The position numbers and the translations under genes are program-made. The notes below the pieces were generated by a model. It did no database searches, was not told the DNA's origin, and saw nothing but the letters and a program-made list of their open reading frames with translations. A stretch of DNA of 33,189 nucleotides from Gammaproteobacteria bacterium (GTDB lineage: Bacteria; Pseudomonadota; Gammaproteobacteria; UBA9214), in contig QIFB01000035.1 in the NCBI GenBank assembly GCA_003230545.1, forward strand, positions 1-33,189, written 5' to 3'. Shown one piece after another: positions 26,907-33,189 of the stretch; position 1 is the first letter of the stretch; each line of letters begins with the position of its first letter.

Positions 26907-27063
26907 CCTGAAGGGAACAAGACAGGAACCCCGGCGGTCAGAGTTACCGGGAGCCGAAATACCGGAAATCCGGGCCAGATGAGAACAGAAGGGGTTGATT
27001 TATAATAACAATCAGTGTTAAAACCGAAGCTGTAGTTATATTTAGCAGGCCTGAGGATTGAGT

Positions 27064-28335
27064 ATGAGCAACGATAGAGACGGTAAGGGTGACGACGGCA
27101 AACTGCTCTACTGCTCTTTTTGTGGCAAGAGTCAGCACGAGGTACGCAAGCTGATTGCGGGACCTTCCGTTTTTGTATGTGACGAGTGCGTTGAACTCTG
27201 TAATGACATCATCCGCGAGGAAATGCAGGAGAAAACCACCGGTGATGGCGACAAGCTGCCCAAACCCCAGGAAATCAATGACGTCCTCAATGAATACGTA
27301 ATTGGCCAGGACCGGGCCAAGAAAGTCCTCGCGGTTGCGGTCTACAACCACTACAAGCGACTGGATGCGAGCCTCAAGAAAGACGATGTTGAGCTATCCA
27401 AGAGTAACATCCTGCTGATCGGGCCAACCGGCTCGGGCAAGACCTTGCTGGCTGAAACCCTGGCCCGCCTGCTCAACGTACCCTTTACCATCGCTGACGC
27501 CACCACGCTGACAGAAGCAGGCTATGTAGGCGAGGATGTAGAGAATATCATTCAGAAACTGCTGCAGAAATGCGACTACGACGTTGACAAGGCGCAAACC
27601 GGAATTGTCTATATCGATGAAATCGACAAGATCTCGCGCAAGTCAGACAATCCCTCGATAACCCGGGATGTATCGGGTGAGGGTGTCCAGCAGGCCCTGC
27701 TAAAGCTGATCGAGGGTACGGTCGCATCGGTACCGCCACAGGGTGGCCGCAAGCACCCGCAGCAGGAATTCCTGCAGGTCGACACTTCCAATATCCTGTT
27801 CATTGTCGGCGGTGCATTTTCCGGTCTCGACAAGATTATCCGCAGCCGTTCCGAAACCGGCGGTATCGGGTTCTCGGCTGAGGTCCGCAGCAAGGATGAA
27901 GAGTCGCGGCTGGGAGAAATACTCTATAATGTGGAACCCGAGGACCTGATCAAATACGGCCTGATCCCCGAATTTGTCGGCCGGCTCCCGGTGGTGGCAA
28001 CCCTTGAAGAACTCGATGAAGGCGCCCTGGTGCAGATTCTTACCGAACCGAAGAATGCACTGACCAAGCAATATGCCAAGCTGTTTGACATGGAAGGGTG
28101 CGAGATCGAATTCCGTGAAGACGCTCTCCAGTCCATTGCCCGCAAGGCCATGGACCGCAAGACCGGCGCACGCGGTCTGCGCACGATCCTCGAGCAGGTA
28201 CTGCTCGATACCATGTACGACCTTCCCTCGCTTGAAAACGTCAGAAAAGTGGTCATTGATGACGGTGTAATCGAGGGCAATTCCCAGCCGTACATGATTT
28301 TTGACGCTCCGGAGCCCATTGCGGTTTCCGAGTAG
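27064..28335 (+). CDS. clpX: ATP-dependent Clp protease ATP-binding subunit
   Basis: ClpX is the AAA+ unfoldase that feeds ClpP. The start is ATG 27064 ([13 protein letters not shown]), with GAGG seven nt upstream; a TTG two codons earlier is less likely. The 423 residues match E. coli. The zinc-binding domain has Cys17, Cys20, Cys39 and Cys42. Walker A GPTGSGKT is at residues 120-127, Walker [11 protein letters not shown] follows, and the ClpP-docking IGF loop occurs in GGIGFSAEV. Confidence 0.98.
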   Translation: MSNDRDGKGDDGKLLYCSFCGKSQHEVRKLIAGPSVFVCDECVELCNDIIREEMQEKTTGDGDKLPKPQEINDVLNEYVIGQDRAKKVLAVAVYNHYKRLDASLKKDDVELSKSNILLIGPTGSGKTLLAETLARLLNVPFTIADATTLTEAGYVGEDVENIIQKLLQKCDYDVDKAQTGIVYIDEIDKISRKSDNPSITRDVSGEGVQQALLKLIEGTVASVPPQGGRKHPQQEFLQVDTSNILFIVGGAFSGLDKIIRSRSETGGIGFSAEVRSKDEESRLGEILYNVEPEDLIKYGLIPEFVGRLPVVATLEELDEGALVQILTEPKNALTKQYAKLFDMEGCEIEFREDALQSIARKAMDRKTGARGLRTILEQVLLDTMYDLPSLENVRKVVIDDGVIEGNSQPYMIFDAPEPIAVSE

Positions 28336-28437
28336 TCAACATATTCTTATAGTTAACAACTACATATGTTTATCAGTACGTCACCCGGTGAGGTGGCACG
28401 CTCCTTGCTGTAGTTTAATTGCCCGTCAAGAAAAATG

Positions 28438-28466
28438 GTTGAAGTGTGTTTAACTGCACCCCATAT
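28438..28466 (+). promoter_or_regulatory. Heat-shock (sigma32) promoter for lon
   Basis: GTTGAAG (28438-28444) and CCCCATAT (28459-28466) are separated by 14 bp. The known sigma32 consensus is CTTGAAA, 13-15 bp, CCCCATNT. The -10 is a full match and the -35 matches five of seven positions. It lies about 145 nt upstream of the lon start in the 275-nt clpX-lon gap. The rest of that gap holds no ORF that I can support. A weak AT-rich inverted repeat (TAGTT/AACTA within ACATAT/ATATGT) lies just after clpX. Confidence 0.75.
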
Positions 28467-28610
28467 TCACAGTTCGGGATGCAAGGCGAAACACGGTTAT
28501 TCTGACAGGCAGGTCACCGGGGATATCCGGATCTGGACTGACGGTATTTTGACAGCCAGCCACGGAGACCCGGTTTACAAGCAATCAATCAGCAATGGAT
28601 GGAGACTGAA

Positions 28611-31037
28611 ATGACCGAAGAAACCACGAGCGCTGTACCAGTCTTGCCGTTAAGGGACGTCGTCGTATATCCCCACATGGTCATCCCGTTATTCGTCGGC
28701 CGCGAGAAATCCATTAATGCCCTCGATTCCGCGATGCAGCAGGACAAAAAGATTCTGCTGGTTGCCCAGAAGAATGCCGAAATCGATGACCCGTCTGCAG
28801 ATGACATCCATGAAATTGGGACACTGTCCACGATTCTGCAACTGCTGAAGCTGCCGGATGGAACCGTCAAGGTTCTCGTGGAAGGCGCCGAACGCGCACG
28901 CATCGATTCCTTCGAATCACTTGACACGTTTTTTACAGCCAATATTGACATCCTGCTGTCCCAGGACGAGGAAGAGGAAAAGGAACTCGAAGTCATGACC
29001 CGTTCGTTACTGGCCATGTTTGACCAGTACGTCAAGCTGAACAAGAAAGTACCGCCGGAAATCCTTACATCACTTTCCGGGATCGACGAACCGGGACGGC
29101 TGGCGGACACCATTGCCGCACACATGTCACTCAAGCTGGACGAAAAACAGAAGATCCTCGAAATAGAAAGTTGTCGTGAGCGCATCGAACGCCTGATGGG
29201 CCTGATCGAGGGTGAAATCGATATCATGCAGATCGAGAAACGCATTCGCGGTCGCGTGAAACAGCAAATGGAAAAAAGTCAGCGCGAGTACTACCTGAAT
29301 GAACAAATGAAGGCCATCCAGAAGGAACTGGGTGACATGGAAGACGCTCCGAATGAACTCGAGGAGCTGCAACAGAAAATTGACAAGGCCGGAATGAGCA
29401 AGGAGGCCATGGAGAAGGCCACGTCCGAGATCAACAAGCTGAAGATGATGTCGCCAATGTCAGCGGAAGCCACGGTTGTCAGAAACTATATTGACTGGCT
29501 TGTCAGTGTTCCCTGGAAAAAACGTTCCAAGACACGCAACAACCTGGCTGCTGCCGAGGACGTACTTGAGGAAGATCACTATGGGCTCGAGAAAGTAAAG
29601 GAACGGATCCTCGAATACCTCGCTGTCCAGCAACGAGTCAGGAAGCTCAAGGGGCCTATCCTTTGCCTGGTCGGGCCTCCGGGTGTCGGCAAGACCTCCC
29701 TGGGCCGTTCCATTGCCCGGGCCACGAACCGAAAATTCACCCGCATGTCACTCGGTGGTGTGCGCGATGAAGCTGAAATTCGCGGCCATCGGCGCACCTA
29801 TATTGGTTCGTTACCGGGGAAAATCGTACAAAATCTCTCCAAGGTAGCTGTTCGTAATCCGCTGTTCCTGCTGGATGAGCTCGATAAAATGTCCATGGAT
29901 TTTCGCGGTGATCCGTCATCGGCGTTGCTCGAAGTGCTCGATCCCGAGCAGAACAATGTTTTCAACGATCACTACCTGGAAGTGGATTTTGACCTTTCCG
30001 ATGTTATGTTCGTCGCCACGGCCAATACGCTGAATATTCCGGCGCCCTTGCTGGATCGCATGGAAGTCATCCGCATTCCTGGATACACGGAAGACGAAAA
30101 GATCAATATCGCGATGCGCTACCTGGTGCCTAAACAGATAAAGGACAACGGGCTCAAGGACAAGGAAATATCGATCAGCCAGAATGCAATTCGCGACATT
30201 ATCCGTTACTACACCCGTGAAGCCGGGGTCCGTAACCTGGAACGCGAAATTTCCAAGATCTGCCGCAAGGTGGTCAAGGAACTGGTACTCAAGGAGCGGG
30301 ACCAGAAAATATCGGTTACCCCCCGTAATATTGACAAGTACCTTGGCGTCAGGCGCTTTCGCTACGGTCTCGCGGAAGACCGTGACCAGGTCGGCCAGGT
30401 CACCGGTCTGGCCTGGACCGAGGTTGGTGGTGAACTGCTGACCATTGAATCAACCATCGTGCCCGGCAAGGGCAAGATGATCCACACCGGCCAGCTGGGC
30501 GATGTGATGAAGGAATCCATTCAGGCGGCAACCACAGTGGTGCGCAGCCGCTCCGCGATGCTTGGCATCGATCCGGAGTTCTACCATAAATACGATATCC
30601 ACATTCATGTGCCGGAGGGTGCAACACCCAAGGACGGTCCGAGTGCCGGTGTCGGTATGTGTACGGCTCTGGTGTCCGCACTGACGAATATCCCGGTGCG
30701 CGCCGACGTCGCGATGACTGGCGAAATCACCCTGCGCGGCGAGGTTCTGCCGATCGGCGGCCTGAAAGAGAAACTGCTTGCAGCACATCGCGGCGGCATT
30801 ACCACCGTCCTGATCCCCGAGGAGAACCGCAAGGATCTCGTGGAGATACCGAAAAATGTGAAGGATAAGCTGGATATACGTCCGGTCAAATGGATCGACC
30901 AGGTGCTCCAGGAGGCACTGACACATCAACCGGTACCGTTGCCTGACGAGGCAGGCAAGGCACAGGAAGGGAAAGCCGTCAAGGACAAGGACAAGGAGAA
31001 AGCCGGGGCCAAGCAGAAACCGATCCGGGCACACTAG
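28611..31037 (+). CDS. lon: ATP-dependent protease La
   Basis: Lon degrades misfolded and regulatory proteins in the cytoplasm. I prefer ATG 28611 ([21 protein letters not shown]), which has GGAG seven nt upstream. ATG 28599, 12 nt earlier, has none. The product is 808 residues: an N-terminal substrate-binding LAN domain, a coiled coil ([17 protein letters not shown]), an AAA+ module with Walker A GPPGVGKT and Walker [11 protein letters not shown], and the protease domain. The protease dyad is Ser678 (DGPSAG) and Lys721 (GGLKEK). The extra length over E. coli Lon (784) lies mostly in a lysine-rich C-terminal tail (about 30 residues, [13 protein letters not shown]). A strong terminator follows. 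Confidence 0.98.
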   Translation: MTEETTSAVPVLPLRDVVVYPHMVIPLFVGREKSINALDSAMQQDKKILLVAQKNAEIDDPSADDIHEIGTLSTILQLLKLPDGTVKVLVEGAERARIDSFESLDTFFTANIDILLSQDEEEEKELEVMTRSLLAMFDQYVKLNKKVPPEILTSLSGIDEPGRLADTIAAHMSLKLDEKQKILEIESCRERIERLMGLIEGEIDIMQIEKRIRGRVKQQMEKSQREYYLNEQMKAIQKELGDMEDAPNELEELQQKIDKAGMSKEAMEKATSEINKLKMMSPMSAEATVVRNYIDWLVSVPWKKRSKTRNNLAAAEDVLEEDHYGLEKVKERILEYLAVQQRVRKLKGPILCLVGPPGVGKTSLGRSIARATNRKFTRMSLGGVRDEAEIRGHRRTYIGSLPGKIVQNLSKVAVRNPLFLLDELDKMSMDFRGDPSSALLEVLDPEQNNVFNDHYLEVDFDLSDVMFVATANTLNIPAPLLDRMEVIRIPGYTEDEKINIAMRYLVPKQIKDNGLKDKEISISQNAIRDIIRYYTREAGVRNLEREISKICRKVVKELVLKERDQKISVTPRNIDKYLGVRRFRYGLAEDRDQVGQVTGLAWTEVGGELLTIESTIVPGKGKMIHTGQLGDVMKESIQAATTVVRSRSAMLGIDPEFYHKYDIHIHVPEGATPKDGPSAGVGMCTALVSALTNIPVRADVAMTGEITLRGEVLPIGGLKEKLLAAHRGGITTVLIPEENRKDLVEIPKNVKDKLDIRPVKWIDQVLQEALTHQPVPLPDEAGKAQEGKAVKDKDKEKAGAKQKPIRAH

Positions 31038-31060
31038 AAATCCCTGCTGAGTGATCCACT

Positions 31061-31106
31061 AAAAACCCGCTGGTACAGGCCCCAAAGGCCGGCCAGCGGG
31101 TTTTTT
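31061..31106 (+). terminator. Terminator after lon
   Basis: CCCGCTGG (31066-31073) pairs with CCAGCGGG (31093-31100), preceded by five A and followed by six T, with a smaller GGCC/GGCC stem inside the loop. The flanking A and T runs make it potentially bidirectional, but the gene on the far side (hupB) runs the same way. Confidence 0.85.
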
Positions 31107-31203
31107 GTGCCGGTTTTCTATGTTCTAATAGCAATGCTTGCAGGGCAGGGGGCATGCGAGTGATTAATCTGATTAACCACATTATCATTTCGAGGATACC
31201 TAC

Positions 31204-31476
31204 ATGAACAAAGCTGAATTGATCGAAGCTGTCACTGATGCGGCCGAGCTGTCCAAGGCCGACGCAACACGTGCTACGGATGCCGTCCTGGATACCATCA
31301 CCGCATCGGTAAGCAAGGGCGAGCAGGTCACGCTGGTTGGTTTCGGGACATTTTCGCGAAGGGAGCGTGCCGCACGGGCCGGACGAAACCCGCAAACCGG
31401 TGAAACAATTCAGATCAAGGCGTCCAAATCCGTCGGGTTCAAAGCTGGCAAAGCCCTGAAGGATGCCGTAAACTAG
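31204..31476 (+). CDS. hupB: DNA-binding protein HU
   Basis: HU is a small histone-like protein that bends DNA without strong sequence preference. The 90-residue protein is a complete [23 protein letters not shown], the core [20 protein letters not shown], the arm motif [16 protein letters not shown], and the helix [16 protein letters not shown] lies eight nt before the ATG. It sits between lon and ppiD as in many gammaproteobacteria. tRNA-Val begins only 9 nt after the stop codon. Confidence 0.97.
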   Translation: MNKAELIEAVTDAAELSKADATRATDAVLDTITASVSKGEQVTLVGFGTFSRRERAARAGRNPQTGETIQIKASKSVGFKAGKALKDAVN

Positions 31477-31485
31477 CGCGCCTTC

Positions 31486-31560
31486 GGGTGCTTAGCTCAG
31501 CTGGGAGAGCGTCGCCCTTACAAGGCGAATGTCGGGGGTTCGATCCCCTAGCACCCACCA
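31486..31560 (+). tRNA. tRNA-Val(UAC), with a short T-stem
   Basis: The sequence has acceptor GGGTGCT/AGCACCC, anticodon stem TCGCC/GGCGA, loop CTTACAA (anticodon TAC) and an encoded CCA. It is 75 nt, one shorter than E. coli tRNA-Val(UAC). After the T-loop (TTCGATC) only CCCT remains before the acceptor strand, so the T-stem has four pairs at most if the acceptor keeps seven. It lies 9 nt after hupB. Confidence 0.92.
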
Positions 31561-31567
31561 TGGTTCA

Positions 31568-31644
31568 GGAGTGGTAGTTCAGCTGGTTAGAATACCGGCC
31601 TGTCACGCCGGGGGTCGCGGGTTCGAGTCCCGTCCACTCCGCCA
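31568..31644 (+). tRNA. tRNA-Asp(GUC)
   Basis: The 77-nt cloverleaf has acceptor GGAGTGG/CCACTCC, anticodon stem CCGGC/GCCGG, loop CTGTCAC (anticodon GTC), T-loop TTCGAGT and an encoded CCA. It follows tRNA-Val by 7 nt and precedes a terminator. Confidence 0.97.
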
Positions 31645-31654
31645 CTAGAAAACG

Positions 31655-31680
31655 AAAGGGCGCCAACCGGTGCCCTTTCT
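31655..31680 (+). terminator. Terminator after the Val-Asp tRNA pair
   Basis: AAAGGGC (31655-31661) pairs with GCCCTTT (31672-31678), extended inwards by a G-T and two C-G pairs around the loop AACC. The stem ends in a short T-rich stretch. It separates the hupB-tRNA unit from ppiD. Confidence 0.7.
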
Positions 31681-31727
31681 ACTGCCTGCAAGCGATCAAT
31701 ATTCAGCAATAATTCCGGGAAATAACC

Positions 31728-33189
31728 ATGTTACTGGCAATTCGTGAACGCGTAATGGGGATAGTCGGCTGGGTCCTGCTCGGGCTGCTGGCAGTGGCTT
31801 TTTCATTTTTCGGTCTGAATTCCTACCTGGGAGATTCAACCCGCACGTATGCCGCATCTGTCAATGACGTTGAAATCTCACTGGCAGCGCTGCGCAGCAC
31901 TTATCAGCAGATGCGCACCCGCCTGCAGTCACAACTGGGAGATTCCTACGATCCGGCGATGCTCGACGAGCATATGATCAGGAAGAGTGCGCTCCAGAAA
32001 CTCATTCGTGAACAACTGTTGTTACAGGCAGCAGAAGCGGACGGTTTTGCGGTCAGCAAGGAACGACTTGCGGCGGAGATCAGTTCCATTGGTGCTTTCA
32101 GGGATGGTGATGCATTCTCAAGCCAGAAGTACGAAAACATCCTGCGTAACCAGGGAATGAGCTCCAGCCAGTTCGAGAGACGTCTTTCCAGGGAACTTCT
32201 CACGCAACAGTTATTGACCGGTATCACCGGGACTGCTGCATCCACCCCTGGCATAGTAACTGACCTGTACCGGTTGCAGGCCCAGCAACGCCGTTTCAGG
32301 TACGTGACCGTGCCGGTTTCAGCATATGCTGGCAAGGAGGTCGCTGATGCGACCGAAATAGAAAAGTATTACCAGGAAAACGGCAAGGAGTTCATGTCGC
32401 CCGAGCGCATAAGGGTAAATTATATCGAGCTGGTTGCAGATAACCTTGAGGTGAATACTGAAGTCAATGACAAGGCACTGAAAGCGCTCTACGACGAACA
32501 ATCTGAAAAGTACGTCATAGAGGAACAGCGCCAGGCACGACATATTCTGCTCAGGCTACCGCCTGATTCTGATGTGAAAGCTGTTGCAGATTCGCGCATC
32601 AAGGCGCAATTACTGCTGGAACGACTTGAAAATGGTGAAGACTTTGCAGAACTCGCCCGCGCAGAATCGGATGACCCCGGGTCGGCAGCCAACGGGGGCG
32701 ATCTCGGTTTCTTTGGCAAGGGTGTAATGGCGCCGATATTCGAGGCGGCAGTATTTGCACTCGAGGAGGGTGAGCGCAGTGACGTTGTCCAGACAACATT
32801 TGGCTTTCATATTATCGAGGTCACCGGCATAAAACCCGAGATTGCCACGCCCTTTGAGGATGTCAGGGATAAGCTGGTTCATGAATACCTTGCCGAGGCG
32901 CGCAACGACCTGTTTTATGAATACTCCGAGAATCTGGCTAATGCTGCCTTCGAGAATCCGGACAGCCTGGACAGCGCTGCCAGTGAACTCAACGTCGAGA
33001 TCATGACCAGTGACTGGCTTACCCGCGATGGCGGCCCCGGGATTGGTGAGTACCCGGAGATTGTCGAGGCGGCATTTCAGCGGGATGTCCTGGAGTCCGG
33101 TAATAACAGTGAACCCATCGAGGTTGCCGACAATCACCAGGTGGTTATCAGGCTGCTTGACCATGAACCGGCGGAAGCACAGCCACTGG
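31728..33189 (+). CDS. ppiD: Peptidyl-prolyl isomerase PpiD, 3' truncated by window edge
   Basis: PpiD is an inner-membrane-anchored periplasmic chaperone near the SecYEG translocon. The visible 487 residues start MLLAIRERVMGIVGWVLLGL, with one transmembrane helix at about residues 10-30. A SurA-like N-terminal chaperone region follows (VNDVEISLAALRSTYQQMRTR, LIREQLLLQAAEADGF). A parvulin domain lies at about residues 265-365 (QARHILLRLP, DFAELARAESDDPGSAANGG, FGFHIIEVTGI). The family is about 620-650 residues, so roughly the last quarter lies beyond the window. The frame has no stop to the end. Confidence 0.95.
   Translation, partial: MLLAIRERVMGIVGWVLLGLLAVAFSFFGLNSYLGDSTRTYAASVNDVEISLAALRSTYQQMRTRLQSQLGDSYDPAMLDEHMIRKSALQKLIREQLLLQAAEADGFAVSKERLAAEISSIGAFRDGDAFSSQKYENILRNQGMSSSQFERRLSRELLTQQLLTGITGTAASTPGIVTDLYRLQAQQRRFRYVTVPVSAYAGKEVADATEIEKYYQENGKEFMSPERIRVNYIELVADNLEVNTEVNDKALKALYDEQSEKYVIEEQRQARHILLRLPPDSDVKAVADSRIKAQLLLERLENGEDFAELARAESDDPGSAANGGDLGFFGKGVMAPIFEAAVFALEEGERSDVVQTTFGFHIIEVTGIKPEIATPFEDVRDKLVHEYLAEARNDLFYEYSENLANAAFENPDSLDSAASELNVEIMTSDWLTRDGGPGIGEYPEIVEAAFQRDVLESGNNSEPIEVADNHQVVIRLLDHEPAEAQPL

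Noticed and set aside
26907-27063. Possible terminator between clpP and clpX from the CCGG-rich repeats near 26930-26975
   Set aside because: The stems need bulges and no T-run follows.
1-33189. CRISPR array, insertion sequence, prophage or defence island
   Set aside because: No direct-repeat array, transposase, integrase or phage-like gene was seen. Apart from the tRNA intron, the window is core housekeeping DNA.

Overview
This window reads as a chromosomal core region of a gammaproteobacterium, probably near the Chromatiales, Xanthomonadales or Pseudomonadales. The evidence is the gene order fimV-truA-trpF(BA)-accD-folC-SPOR-cvpA-purF-metZ, the order tig-clpP-clpX-lon-hupB-ppiD, an LpxH-type lipid A gene and a succinyl-homoserine sulfhydrylase. 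Most of it is moderately GC-rich and gene-dense.

Layout: (1) 1-934, the 3' part of an MFS transporter gene. (2) 1018-16757, one long co-directional block: leuC-leuD-leuB-asd (leucine synthesis and the aspartate pathway), fimV (polar/peptidoglycan-binding protein), an orphan CbiQ-like membrane protein, truA, trpF-trpB-trpA, accD, folC, a DedD-like SPOR protein, cvpA and purF. (3) 16758-19383, a new transcription unit: a sigma70-type promoter, a SAM-II riboswitch, a terminator-like hairpin, then metZ overlapped by a glycerate 2-kinase gene that starts with TTG. (4) 19429-20945, a short broken ORF, then lpxH and a periplasmic cyclophilin gene on the minus strand. (5) 21092-23358, cysS (+) converging on folD (-). 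(6) 23574-24870, a tRNA cluster Pro(UGG)-Arg(UCU)-His(GUG)-Lys(CUU), a terminator, and Leu(UAG). (7) 24963-31037, the protein quality-control genes tig, clpP, clpX and lon. (8) 31204-33189, hupB followed closely by tRNA-Val and tRNA-Asp, a terminator, and the start of ppiD.

The most unusual element is at 23716-24377. The tRNA-Arg(UCU) gene is split inside its anticodon by a 662-nt group I intron. I could locate candidate P1, P2, P3, P4, P5, P7, P8 and P9 pairings by eye. The intron carries a 136-aa ORF with a PD-(D/E)XK-type nuclease signature (P-F-D...Q-V-K), as in the I-Ssp6803I-like homing endonucleases. Its ORF is clearly richer in A+T than the neighbouring genes, which suggests horizontal arrival. 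The second notable element is the SAM-II pseudoknot riboswitch ahead of metZ, a class best known from Alphaproteobacteria. The other observations are smaller: a 12-bp perfect inverted repeat around the putative tRNA-Leu promoter, a near-consensus sigma32 promoter ahead of lon, and a tRNA-Val with a shortened T-stem.
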